Assembly: GCF_949987535.1 (NCBI RefSeq)
Contig: NC_080067.1
Location: forward strand, 3,224,001-3,288,000
Reading direction: 5' to 3'
DNA length: 64,000 nucleotides
DNA from: Balaenoptera acutorostrata
Taxonomy: Eukaryota > Chordata > Mammalia > Artiodactyla > Balaenopteridae
Shown in pieces: positions 1 to 11,370 of the stretch. A program made the position numbers and the translations under genes. Within the stretch, counting starts at the first letter, position 1, and every line of letters starts with the position of its first letter. The notes under the pieces are model-generated. The model saw nothing but the letters and a program-made list of their open reading frames with translations, had not been told where the DNA came from and did no database searches.

Positions 1-1313
1 GAATGATGGTAAGAATTACCAGTGACTTCTCACCAGAAACAATGGAAGGCAGAAGACAATGCTATAATATCAATAAAGTGCTGAAAGGAAAATGCTGTCA
101 CCCGTGAATTATCTATCTAGTAAAAATATCCCTCCAAAATGAAAGCAGACTAAAAATACTTCAAGATGAACAGATGCTGAGAGAATTTACCACCATCAGA
201 TTTGTTCTACAAGAAATGTTAAGAAGAAGATTTTCAGGCTGTAAGAAAGTGATAGCGTGCAGAAACTCAGATCTACAGGAAGGAATGCAGAGGAGTGGAG
301 ACTGAGTAACTACGAAAGGGGGAGAGAGGAAGCCCCAGAGAAGCAGAGTCTGTGATGTGAATTTGGAGGCTGAGTGAAAGACAGCATCCAGTACAAGAAA
401 AGAGACAAAGGACTACCTCCAGCACTGGGTAGAAGAAATAATAGATGAACTTGGAACTTCTGTTGTACCAAAAATAAGGACATGGTCAAAGAAAGATGGT
501 GACGTCAAAAGGACACAGAAGCCAACTAGAAAACCAACAAAATAATTCTGAGCAGCAAAATGAATCATGACAATCATTCATTATAACCCATTAATTAAAA
601 TGCGAAGCCACGAGTCCATACTGATATAAAGAGAAGAATGAATGAATTCAAAATTTATGAGGAGCTGGACATCTGCTTAGTGCAAAATACATCCTCATAA
701 CGTGCTTATGAATCATGAAGGAGAGAAAGTAACTTCACAGTAGTCTGGCAGACACCCTTGTAATCAGGTAACCAATGTGAATATCATCAGTAAGGGACAA
801 ACCGAAATTGTGTGCCACCTGATATAATACAATAAGAACACAGCATCACCTCTGTGGTATTCTTGCCAAAGATGCATCCTCTGAACCACATGAGAAAACA
901 TAAGGGAAAAAAATCAAAGGGCAATTCTACAAAATAAAACTAATGACCTTTCATCTTCAGAAGCGTCAAGGTTATGGAAATCAAGGAAAGACATAAAGAC
1001 TAAATACAACAGGTGATACTGAAGTGGACCTTTTGCTCTATATAAAGGATATTATTAGGACCACTAGCAAAACTTGATGACTGAGATTTGAAGATTTGGA
1101 GGCAGTAATAAATCAGTGTTAAGTTCCTGATCTTGATGGTGGTATTGTAAACGTGTAGGAGGATGTCCTGATTTGCAGGAAATGTGCACTAATGGAAAGT
1201 GTAATTGGACTAAACACTCCAAAAGGTGGAGATTGTCAGAGGAGATAAAAAACCAACATCCTACTCTACGCTGTGTACTAGAAACACGCTTTAAATATAA
1301 AGAATGTCTTCAA
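1..1313 (+). mobile_element. Old L1 (L1M-type) 3' region, truncated by the window edge
   Basis: The opening 300 bases read like the L1M 3' region that follows ORF2: a stretch on 'caccagaaac' and 'aaagtgctgaaagg', then 'acaagaaatgttaag' and 'ttcaggctgtaag'. The tail (about 1205-1310, with 'ggtggagattgtcagagg' and 'ctttaaatataaag') also matches text I know from old L1 3' sequence. The middle (about 540-1200) is diverged and could contain a second old element. No ORF survives and there is no terminal poly-A, so it is an ancient non-functional copy. The subfamily is uncertain. Confidence 0.6.
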
Positions 1314-1320
1314 ATATTAC

Positions 1321-1525
1321 GTTCACTATTTGTCTTCCCCCAGTAGTATGTAAACCTCACGAAGGCAGGGGTGTGGCACATGGTAGCCACTTAAAAAATG
1401 TTTATTGAGTGGATAATTAAGTACTCCTCTTGGACTGTAAGCTTGAAGACAAAGCCCATGTTTCTGCATCACTGTTTCGCCATGGCCTGGCAAATAGAAA
1501 GCCCTCAATAAACATTGGTGGAATT
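1321..1525 (+). repeat. Two consecutive L2 3' ends
   Basis: Two short segments each follow the L2 3'-end pattern: 'ctgtaagcttgaagacaaagcc' style text, then 'gtggcacatggtagcc' or 'ctggcaaatagaaagcc', then '(t)caataaacattggtgg'. The first ends near 1415 and the second starts near 1425. They may be two insertions or a local duplication of one ancient element. Both are diverged and inert. Confidence 0.55.
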
Positions 1526-1529
1526 ATAA

Positions 1530-2312
1530 CGGAAAGGGAGGGTCCGGCTGCTCGCCGCTCAAAAGCCAATAAAGAGGCAAGGTTGGTGGAAAGGAAAGTT
1601 TGCTTTATTTTGCGGGCCCGTAACCAGGGGAGGAGGGCAGACTCCTGTCCAAAGGCCAACTCCCCCCCACTGACAATCAGAGGGCAAGAGCTTTTATAGG
1701 TGGAGGGAGCGAGCTACGTGCAGAAACAGCACAGGCAGCTCTGACGGTCATCTTGCAATTGGTCATGCGGTGGTCTGGTCAGGGTCAGACCTTGATTGTT
1801 TTACGTACAGCATGCGGGATCTTAGTTCCCCAACCAGGGATCGAACCCGTGCCCCTTATAATGGAAGTGTGGAGTCTTAACCACTGACCACCAGGGAAGT
1901 CCCAACTCTTGACTGTTTTAAGTACAGTTAGTCTTTATAGTTCCAGCGTTGGTTTGTTCCCATTTCTTTGAGGCCAGCTCTCAGAACTGTGGCAGCTTAT
2001 GTCATGGCTACAGTCTGGTCATCATGTAGTTAACTTCTTCCACCTGGTGAGGGTTTTAGTATCTATAAGACAGCTCACAGGATACAGCTCAGAATATTAT
2101 CTCTAGCCCTTGAGGTGAAAGTAAAGGTCCTTGACTTTGCTTAGTGACTAAACTATTATTATTTGATCTCCTTTGTCTGTTTTCCTTTGTTTCTGCATTT
2201 TCTCACTTCTCTGGTTAAACTTATTCTTTGGTTAAAGTTTTTCTACAGACAAAAGGCAGGCTGAGGACATGGGGGACAAGGGCCATAGGGTCCTGCCCCA
2301 TTTCACAATGAA
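1530..2312 (-). mobile_element. ERV1-type LTR, antisense, split by a SINE
   Basis: Read on the minus strand this has LTR architecture: a start near TGTGAAATGGGG (about 2312), a TATA box (CTATAAAAGCTC, complement near 1694), a polyadenylation signal AATAAA just upstream of GCAAACTTTCC (complement near 1600), and a short GC-rich U5 ending near 1530. A CHR-1-like SINE with a 20-bp TSD lies inside it, so the LTR is older than that SINE. I see no adjoining gag/pol/env, so it is probably a solo LTR. The exact ends and flanking TSD could not be fixed. Confidence 0.6.
1811..1907 (-). mobile_element. CHR-1-like tRNA-derived SINE, short copy
   Basis: The antisense SINE head is recognised by 'ggatcttagttccccaacc' and 'tcttaaccactgaccacc' plus the terminal 'agggaagtccc'. 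The B-box remnant 'ggttcga' is complementary to 'tcgaacc' near 1841. It is flanked by 20-bp direct repeats at 1791-1810 and 1908-1927 with two mismatches, a convincing TSD. It is inserted in an ERV1 LTR. Confidence 0.85.
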
Positions 2313-4454
2313 TATAAGAATTAAGAACTAAGTCATCTGCCTTGCTGCTATGGAATGAGGCTAAATTCACATGGAATTTCTTGCTGTTTTTTTTTAAGAA
2401 ATTAAAACAAATAAAAAATTGAGTAAAGCCATTATCTATTAAAAATTGTACGGCTGCTGCCACCTCTACAAAAGGAAAAAAAAAACTATAAATGGAAACA
2501 TTTTACCAAGGTTTTTATTTCTACTGGAGTAGATATCCCAGGTATTGATTACCAGATGGTCATGATAATGACCGTGAAACTTCATTACCACTGAAAGTGC
2601 TGGGCCCAGCAAAACCTTGCTTACAGAGGTTTTAGGTTTCTTATAAGATATACTGATAACATGAATTAAAATATCTTCTTAAGTATACCCTGCCCTGATT
2701 TTATTCTTGCCTGGACTTTCATGCATGAGAAGAAAGAATTCACTTTCCCACTGCAATCCAATATATATTAAACCACTTTCTTTCCATAGAAAATGCAACT
2801 GTTTTTAAAAACCAAAATGGGAAGTAATCTCAATTTCTTTAAAAAAAAAAAATCTTTGCTTGGCTGATTCTGTATTTTGTGACTACAAAGCTAATATTTG
2901 GCTCAAAAATGCCTCACCCATACTCATTTTTATTAATCTCTTCTTTCTGATGTTGATCCAGATATTGAGAACAAGGGTAGTTAAATCAGGTTATAATAAA
3001 AGCATTCAAACTAGTGCTTAGCTAAGTGACCGGCAGCATATCACTGAGACTTTGTTTCCATTGTAAACCATTCTACCTAAAAATTATTGCAGACACATCA
3101 CATGATGTTTTTTCAAGGCTTTGTAGACTTCATTGCTTTTCGGTGTTAGATTTGAAGCTGGTTCTTTGCAGCAAGAACTGTGCCTCTGTGTATCGCTCAA
3201 GTAACATATACACTCTATTGGCCTGTCCCTTTCATTAGGCTGTCACTGTTACTACAGTGTTTTACAGATTACAGGTTTTTCCTAAAGCTCCAGTCTGCTC
3301 TCTTACCCAGTAATTGGATAGACAAATTCGGCTCAGCTCAGCAAGTCTGTACCTCTGCATGAAAAAGAAGCCCTGAATTGAAATGCGGAAGCCTTGCCAG
3401 TTCAGGATAAATAGACCTCCAAGGGGAAGTTCAGAAAATCACCTTAAAGAGCGTTTTGGGTCCCATTTCTACATTTTTACCAATCGAATTTCATAGTTTA
3501 TGAATACATATGCACCATTATATATTAAAAATAATAATCCAAAACATCGCCTTTGTTGAAAAGGATTTCTAAATTTTAAATTTCAAAATGTTGGCTTAAT
3601 TAAAAGTCGATGTTTTCTAACTTTCTGCATCCCGGCGTGTACAAACCTGAAGCTGATTTTCAGACCATGATTTTTTGTCATTATTTTCAGAACAAAGCAC
3701 TGCTATAAAAGAGAAACAAATTACATGGATGCTACGAGCTGCTATTTAATTTCGAAAAGTCGAAAATCTAAAGTTAACGTGTTCATAGCACACTTGCTCT
3801 ATAATGAAACTTAAATCTGTAGTATTCTAAGTAATACATTTATGTTCAGTGTGGGTGAGCTTATAACACCGTGAAAACCTCCACTTTTTCACTTCATAAA
3901 TTTACTGCTGTATTGGCCCAAATATAATGCTCTGTTAGGCTGCCTTAATTTTCCAAAGAGAGGAAAATTTCAAGTTGCAAAATAAACTCTTGTCACATGA
4001 AACTTTCCATTTCTAGATCCTAAGGCAGGTGAAGGAGTAAAAATGTGCCCTGATACCCCTTCCTTCCTTTTGCTTTAGGTGGTTTCAGTTAGCGTTACTG
4101 ATACTGAAATTTAAATACAATTGCTACCTTAGCATGCCAGCCAGTCTGTTAGAAGTTGCATTCTGTTTCTCTGCTGGCTCCGAAAAGGGGCTAGTGTCTC
4201 TCACAGAGTCAAGCATTGTTGGAAACAGAAAGCTATTGAAAACAGAGATCGTAAAACAGATTTAAGGTGATTTAATCACCTCCCTTCTCCAGTTCTTCCA
4301 CCAGCCTCTCTCTCCTCTCCAGGGGGAGGCTCGGTGAAGAAGGGAGAGAGAACAATTCTTTGCAAAAGTGGGGAAGGCATTTGTGAGCTGTTGCTTTTGC
4401 TTCCCTGTCCATGCCAAATCTTGAGCTTGCAGAAGAATCCTGACCCTCCAGACA
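2313..4454. other. Gene-free, mainly single-copy AT-rich DNA
   Basis: No exon, RNA gene or clear repeat is seen. The first about 250 bases could be decayed ERV-adjacent sequence. The part from 3360 to 4000 is AT-rich yet keeps several CpGs and homeodomain-like TAATTA/TTAATT cores, so it is treated separately as a possible regulatory block. A small GC-richer patch lies at 4270-4340. Confidence 0.4.
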
Positions 4455-4662
4455 AGCACCATTTTAAGTGTGAATCCTGGCTTTCCATTGGCTGTGGAGC
4501 TTTATACAAGTTCTTTAACCTCTCTAAACCACAGTTCCATCATCTGTAAAATGGGAATACTGGTCCCTGTTTCCTGGGGTTGTTGTGAGGATTAAGTAAA
4601 AAAATGTATATGAAACCCTTAGCACATAAGAAGCATGAATTCACATTAGCTATTATGACTAC
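4455..4662 (+). repeat. MIR SINE
   Basis: The order of the MIR consensus is retained: 'gaatcctggctttcc', 'caagttctttaacctctct', 'catctgtaaaatggg', 'ggttgttgtgaggatta', then 'agcacataagaagc' and a 'tagctattatga' tail. It is ancient, shared by all mammals, and not expected to be mobile. Confidence 0.8.
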
Positions 4663-5665
4663 AACATTTGGAAGAACAGGGTGTTATATCCCAGGCTCTA
4701 CAGTCCACTGAAAATCCATTTCCTCTTCTCTGCCACACAGCTAGTCTGTGTATCCGAGGCTTCTCGCAGGGAGGGGTGGTCCAGCATGGCTGAGTTCTAG
4801 CAAAGATGTGAACAAAAGGCATGTGTGCCACTTTCAGCTCAAAGCTTTAGGTACCTGGCTTGCCAGCTGAAAGATACTGGGGGAGCCCAGTTGAAAGACA
4901 CTGAGATTTGCTCAGCTGAAAGGTACTGAGTGGTCTGGACTGAGTGGTTAGGGAGAAGGCTGACCTGATGTCTTTCCTCAAATTGGCTACCTGAACAAAA
5001 ATTTGTCAGGATAAAAGTGAACATATTCCATGAGATCTTTCAGCTCCAAAGAAGGGACGTCGCCTCCCGGCCAGCAGTGGCTTTCCCAGGCAACTGAGAG
5101 ATTTGCAAGAGTGGTGAAGGCAAGTCCTCATACCTTGCAGCCATCCCTGTAGGGAAACCCACTAATTTTAACTTAAAAAAAAAAACCTTGCTCTGCTGGG
5201 GACAAGAGTAAGAATTGGCCCGTCCATGATCTGAGCACGCACAGTGGTCTTACGCTACTGTAGGGGGTACCCGAGACACATAAGAGGAGCTGAAACGACT
5301 CCGGGGTAAAAGCCTAGAGGAGCCGAGCTCACAAGCAGCACACTGCCCCCTCTCCACGACTTCACTAGTAAGTGTTATCCCCGACAAACTCAGCAGAGAA
5401 ACGAGGGGTATCAGAAAGCCAACCTCCAACTAACACCCCAGCCAGATTCATGTACCCACTTAATTGGAAATTAAAGGGAATCTCGCCCTGAAAATGACTA
5501 AGATGGGAGTCTTTTATGGCATACGCAGTGAAGTTGGAGAAAGCCAGCTTGATGAAACATCTTTTCAGAATCCTGACCTTAAAGAATCAAAAGCCCTTCT
5601 AGGGAACTTGCATTTCTCTTCATGTGTCTTTGAGATGTAAGTGTTCTACCTGATCTTCTTCTGCA
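4663..5665. other. Single-copy DNA without recognisable genes
   Basis: No convincing exon with splice sites is visible. The portion 5200-5420 is relatively CpG-rich for its surroundings but has no long ORF or promoter motif I can defend. Confidence 0.35.
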
Positions 5666-5722
5666 TTGTGTGTGTGCGTGTGTGTGTGTGTGTGTGCGTG
5701 TGTGTGTGTGTGTGTGTACGTG
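5666..5722. repeat. (TG)n microsatellite
   Basis: A run of TG/GT dinucleotides interrupted by two GCG and one TACG variant. It yields spurious Thr-His repeat ORFs on the minus strand. It is probably length-polymorphic and could serve as a marker. Confidence 0.9.
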
Positions 5723-6143
5723 TTTTGAGCCCTTCGTCTCTGCCATCGGAAGGCAGATGTATGGCATTCATTTGGCAGCCAATCAAATAAGCTGGGATTC
5801 TGAGCAGTCTTTTGTCTGATGGTAACAACTTTCAGGGGTTTTTTAACCATCTTAACCTTCATTGTGTCAGCTTGTACAACAAAGGCCTTTACTTTCTTAG
5901 ACTATTTTTGGAAGTAAACTTTCTCCATCCTATGAAAGCTACATCCTTCGCACTCTCTTATAGGGAAGCCTCTTGTGTCTTATTGGTTTGAGTCACTATT
6001 AAGAGATATCTCATCAATAGCCAGAGGATGGATGCTTTAAATTGGAGAAACTTCTAAATTGGTAAATTTTTCAGAGTGCTCGTTATAAACAGCTGTTTTA
6101 TTGGTGTCTATGGAGGAAAAAAAAACAAAATAAGATGGAAAAA

Positions 6144-6166
6144 GATATATATATATATATATATCT
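6144..6166. repeat. (AT)n microsatellite
   Basis: About eleven AT repeats inside the ERV-like region, flanked by A-rich sequence. Confidence 0.85.
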
Positions 6167-7645
6167 TTTATACAGGGCCTTTTATACAAAATAGATTAAA
6201 TGGTCAGGGGATAAAAGAAAGGAAAGTTTCTAGGACTCCTTGTAAGTTCAAGACTTGTTGATTGGGTCCCAATGGAAACTACAGTCAAAGGTATAAAAAT
6301 TAATAGAATTGAGATGAACGTTTATAAATATTGGTGTATTAAAATGGGCTTTATATAAGACGGTTACATCTGTTTTGCTTAATTATATTGTGGGATAGAC
6401 ATGTTTCACTGAGGAATGCTTCCCCTGCCTGGTATTATAAGACAGGGAGGGCATATAAATCTGCCCCTCAGGAAATATTAATTAAACATAGTAAAGGAAA
6501 CCAATAGTGTAAGCTGAGCCCATACAATATAAAGTAAAACCGGGAACTAATATTCAGGGGCTAAAAAAATAATAAGAGAGATTTTGCTCTGGGTCTAACC
6601 TGTGCACTCAGAAAGAGGGCCTTTGTTGAATACCTTATGCCAGCTTTTGAAGGCATGATAAATTAAATCCTAAAGTTCTAGAACATAGAACTCTTAATTT
6701 TCAGTTTAGTTGGACATCTCACTGATATAAAAAAGCAAATTAAAGAAACTATGATTGGGCAAATCAATCTTTTAATATCATTTACGCGACAAACCAGTTC
6801 TATAGAGAATTAAAAGCAACTGTCTGTCTCGCTAATCTCTACAAATCAGAAATGTAAATACAAACCACAATAACCTGAGACTGAGCCTGATTAGTTAAAT
6901 CAGGTAAAACCTGAAACCAGAGGGGGTGAAAAAAAAGAGAGAGAGAGAGAAAAGGCCTTTTAAAACTCAAACTGCTGGAAAGGCTCCTTCACCCAAAATC
7001 TAATTCATAGCCTCCTAAAGGGTTTATCAAGGAAAAATACAAATTTTAAAACTCTTTTCCACAGCTAGTAGAGCCTTAGTCATCTGAGCAAATAAATTTA
7101 ACTTATTCCAACTGTTATAAATAACTAGTAAGTTTATATTGTAATAATTGTAAGTTTTTAAAGCGAAGCTATGAGATCTTTAGTTTCTCTGTTTATATGT
7201 CTGTGTGTACAATATATGAGATGTCTCTACCTCTGGAAAATATTATCAAAATTAAATATCTATAAGAGCTAGATTTAATTGACTTAAAAGTGAGTGCTTA
7301 CAAACTAAATATTTCTAAATGTTAAAGAAACTGGCCAGAATGAATTTCAGGTTCACGTGATCTAGGAAATATTCTATATTAAATTAATAGCTGGTATTAA
7401 AGTTAGCTTAAGCTTGCTGGTTTAATCAATATAAACATGTCTTACTTTTATTATACCTAGGTTTACTGAAGGTCAGTAAGTTCATGTTACTTCTGTTACA
7501 GAGTTTGTCAGCAAGAAAAAAAATTAACTTGGTGTAGTGATATTTTCATAAATTATAAAATAAAGGTAGATGAGATGAAGGTTTTCGGGTGAATGCTTTA
7601 GGAATAATTATGTTTTGGGTATGTCTATCTAAAATAGTTTCTCCA

Positions 7646-8473
7646 TCTCCAAACTCAAGGACAGGCATGGGGCCTCTGGGGTCCCAGGCCACCCACCACG
7701 CCCTCCCGAGCAGGATCTGGGCAACATTCCCTGTCATTGATGAGGCAACCCTAGCACTTGTCACGCCCCGATGTCGTGTCTATGTGGCCCCCATGCTCTT
7801 GGGACCACACCCCACACTCTGCAGGTCCATGCTACAGGGTCCTTCGTGCCTCAGGAGTAGAGACCACACAGCAAGCAGTTCCCTCCCAAACCAGCAGGAG
7901 GAGGGGAGGAGAGCAGGGGCACCAGGGGAATCTCACTCAGACAACAACACCCCAGCAGTGCCAGCGGGGACAGTGATGATGCAGATGAGGCACAGACCAA
8001 GAGATGGGACCAGAGGACCCAACAGGCAGCTGGTCAGGTCCTGGCTCACCTGCACCCCGGACACCTTTGTCCCGCATACACCCCCTTCCTCATACACCCT
8101 CTCCTTAAATGCAGATTCTTCAGATGCAAACAGGCAGAGCTTCAGACTGAAAGTCAGCTCTTCCAAAATGACCCGTCAGCAAACACTGCAGGATTCCACT
8201 CCAGTGGGTGCCCTGGAGTCGACAACTCAGGGACTGAAGTGGATATCGGTGCCAGGGGCAGTGGGAGGGAATGGGGAGTGAGACTTTCATGGTTGTGGAA
8301 TTTTGGTTTTGCAAGATGAAAAGTTCTAGGGATGGTGGTGATGGCTCCACAAGAAAGTGAATATATCTGATGCCTCAGAAACGTGCACTTAAAATGGTGA
8401 TGATGGTAAAGGGTATGTGACGTGTGTTTTACTTCACTTAAAATAAATCCTTAAAATAAAAAAAAATTTTTTT
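7646..8473 (+). mobile_element. Retro-insertion: GC-rich segment joined to an L1-type 3' end
   Basis: An about 830-bp insert interrupts the AT-rich ERV remnant. It is bounded by 14-bp direct repeats at 7632-7645 and 8474-8487 (one mismatch, aaatagtttctcca / aaataatttctcca) and ends in an A-rich tail, the signature of L1-mediated retrotransposition. The last about 210 bases match a mammalian L1 3'UTR ('gaatggggagtg', 'ttttgcaagatgaaaag', 'ggtggtgatggctcc', 'acttaaaatggtgatgatgg'). The first about 600 bases are GC-rich and I do not recognise them. They hold an open frame from 7589 to 8281 (230 codons) that starts in the flanking ERV, so it is unlikely to be a real gene. The insert may be the L1's own 3'UTR, a transduced flank, or a chimeric transcript. 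Confidence 0.6.
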
Positions 8474-8690
8474 AAATAATTTCTCCAGATTTCAGGTGGC
8501 TTGAGTTTTGCTAAGTTAAATGATGTGAATTCATTTACTATCCAGATCCTTGCAAATACGATAAAATACTGAAACATTAATTGCTAAAGAGGTCTAAATG
8601 TAACCACTTTTGTCATCTTACAAGAGGAAAACTAAAGATATTTGGGGTTGATTAGACACACATCTTGTACCACATTTAAAAAAGAAATTA

Positions 8691-9003
8691 GGGCTTCCCT
8701 CGTGGCTCAGTGGTTAAGAATCCACCTGCCAATACAGAGGACTCGGGTTCGAGCCCTGGTCCGGGAAGATCCCACATGCCATAGAGCAACTAAGCCCATG
8801 CGCCACAACTACTGAGCCTGCATGCTGCAACTACTGAAGCCCACGCACCTAGAGCCTGTGCTCCACAACAAGAGAAGCCACTGCAATGAGAAGCCCACGC
8901 ACCGCAACGAAGAGTAGCCCCGCTCGGCGCAACTAGAGAAAGCCCGCGTGCAGCAGCAAAGACCCAACACAGCCAAATAAATAAATAAATAGAATAAAGA
9001 AAT
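8691..9003 (+). mobile_element. CHR-type SINE, older long subfamily
   Basis: A full-length tRNA-derived SINE with a head carrying A-box-like 'gtggctcagtggttaagaa' and B-box 'gggttcgagccc', a body with 'agagaagccactgc' and 'caacgaagagtagcccc', and the end 'gacccaacacagcc' followed by (AAAT)n. Flanking TSDs 'aaaaaagaaatta' lie at 8678-8690 and 9004-9016. It has the older body type ('actgaagcccacgc', 'cccgcgtgcagc'). It is inserted in the ERV1 remnant. Confidence 0.93.
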
Positions 9004-10439
9004 AAAAAAGAAATTATACTATGAGAAGATGTATGCTTCTAGAGGTTATGGGATATTCCAGTCAAGAAATGCTGATATGACAAACACAATTCACACACAC
9101 ACAAACACAAGTTCACAAACACAAGTTCACAATTACCTGCTGCTTATTGGTTTTTGCTAGAGATCAAGGTTTTTAAGCGTTAAAACTGTAATATGTAATT
9201 AAAGCTACTAAAGATAATAAGGGAAACATTTCACTATGCAAGGAAAGTAGGATGTGTGTTTTCAGCAAAAGAAGGTATGAGAAATGGAAACAAATTTTGT
9301 TAACGGGAAAGAATGATTTTGTCCCAGAGGTGTTTGTTTCTGGATGGAAAAATAAGTGACAAACTAATATGAATACACAAAGTTGTGGGAGATTTATAAA
9401 AAGGGAGCCCTGAAAAAGACTTTTGTACACGGTCAGGCTGGGATTAGGTTAAATTCAATCAGGTAAATGGATTTCGTTATTAAAAGTATACTGATGCAAG
9501 ACTGGATTTGGTTCCTCTCTCTGTTAAGAGAACAAAGTTTTCTTGGAATACTACTTTTGATAACAGACTGTGTGAGTTTCTTTGCTGATCTGCACTTGCC
9601 TGAAAAATCTTTTATTGTCACTTTGGTTAAGTGAATAAGTATTATTTCACAGTGACCTATGATCCTATTTGACCAAGTGTTCTGAAACTTTTTTGATATT
9701 TTTGACAAAGTTCCCAGACATCAAAATTATCAAAGTCCTTTTGACCCCCAACTAACTCTGGGATGCTTCAAAGGAACTCTGAGACAGCTCAGATAGGAAT
9801 GTCAAACTAATTAGGCTTATTTGGTATGTTAAATTACTTGTGAATCATTGTCAAGTGACTGGGGATAAACCTTAGGTTATGTAGTATGGGTTAAGTGTCG
9901 TTAATATAGATATTCCAAAATTTATGTGGAATTCATAAAAACATGATATGTCCTGACAATTTATCAGTCATAATTCTATGACTAAGTTATTATCTTAAAA
10001 TACTGTATGTCACAGAAATATCCAAGTTTCTTGTCGACTGCATTGTAATCAGATCTTTAACCATGCCATTTTAAGTCTTCTGTCGTTTATAGACAACCAT
10101 TGTTTTACCCTGATGCTTTTATAAAATGAAGAAATTCAAGATTCATAAAAAGGACTTTTTGACAAATACAAGTTTCTGATAACTTTTTCAAAATACCACT
10201 GAACTGGGTCAGAAATTACAAAACTCTAATGGAAAACCTGATGACTTCATCCAGATGAACAGAAGTTAATTTCATGGGACTGAATGAACTGATAAAAATG
10301 ATTTATAATTTTATGACTTTTTCTGAAATTTACTGGCTTTATCTTTGTTCTCCAGAAAAACCTTTCCTCTTATGCTATGACCTACAACAAGTTGATAGAG
10401 TATACCTTTGTGAACAAAGATAAAACATTTATCTTTTTC

Positions 10440-10772
10440 TCTCTAGCTGATCCTTCCAGAATGTGGTTTCCCCAGCTGGCTCGCCTGTGGACTTGAAGTC
10501 TTACTGTGACCAGATTACAACTAAGTTATATTAATCATTGTTCTAATTTTCTCTCTCTTATTATTTTCAAGTTTATTTATTTCAACTTATTAATGTTTTG
10601 TGTATCTCTCTTCTGTGCTATGACTTTATTAATGTTACTAGCTGTAATACTTATATCCTGTCTATTCTATAAGATTGTTTCTTACATTACCCAATGTGTA
10701 ACCAGGCCTTTGACAAAATTAATGATGGCTAAAAGTCTTGAGGCAGTTGAGCATACAAATAACTCTATATAG
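10440..10772 (+). pseudogene. Degraded ERV env transmembrane/tail remnant
   Basis: An open stretch of 88 codons (10506-10772) encodes mainly hydrophobic residues (Leu, Ile, Phe, Cys, Val) followed by a short polar tail. It lies just where an env membrane anchor and cytoplasmic tail should sit, about 600 bp before the 3' LTR once the later hAT insertion is removed. The rest of env is broken by stops and frameshifts. It is a fossil and no function is implied. Confidence 0.45.
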
Positions 10773-10886
10773 AATAATTGTAATAGTGCAACTCTAGATA
10801 TGGGAAGAAGAAACAAGGGAAAACATTTTCTGGATCATAATAGGCTAGTAAGACAGGTGATCCAGAGAATTTTAGATTATCTACAG

Positions 10887-11128
10887 CAGCGGTCCCCAAC
10901 CTTTTTGGCACCAGGGACGGGTTTCGTGGAAGACAATTTTTCCCCAGGGAGGTGGGGGGGGGGCGGGCGGGGACAGGGATGGTTCAGGCGGTAATGCGAG
11001 CGATGGGGAGCAATGGTGAGCGGCCGATGAAGCTTCGCTCCTTCGATTGCCCCCACCTCCTGCCGTGCAGCCTGGTTTGTAACAGGCTGCACACCAGTAA
11101 CGGTCCGAGGCCCGGTTGGGGACCCCTG
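10887..11128. mobile_element. hAT-type non-autonomous DNA transposon
   Basis: A 242-bp element with terminal inverted repeats: left 'cagcggtccccaacc', right 'ggttggggacccctg'. It is flanked by 8-bp direct repeats atctacag (10879-10886) and atctatag (11129-11136), the TSD size typical of hAT transposons. The interior is CpG-rich and includes a G-run at 10951-10960. It interrupts the ERV remnant, so it inserted later. It encodes no transposase. Confidence 0.85.
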
Positions 11129-11370
11129 ATCTATAGGACCTGATCCAAAAAATAACACCTTGAGTGGCCTATCAATAGAAACTTCTTTTGATCTAGGAAT
11201 GAGCCTTCCTGGTGCAGTGAGACAAAACTGGTCATGAAATGCCTCTCAATCATTGGTCAAATTTATGACCAAGAGGAAGCACTGTGGACTAAGAATGCTG
11301 CCTGCCATATCAGTAAACAAAGGCTGCAGAGGCAGTTAAGCCAGCAGCCGCTGCAGCAAACCCCAGACTG

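Noticed and set aside
5620..5862. Frames encoding long Thr-His repeats
   Set aside because: Produced by translating the (TG)n microsatellite on the minus strand.
7589..8281. 230-codon frame
   Set aside because: It begins in the ERV flank and runs across the TSD boundary of a retro-insertion, so it cannot be an intact gene. The insert is kept as a finding instead.
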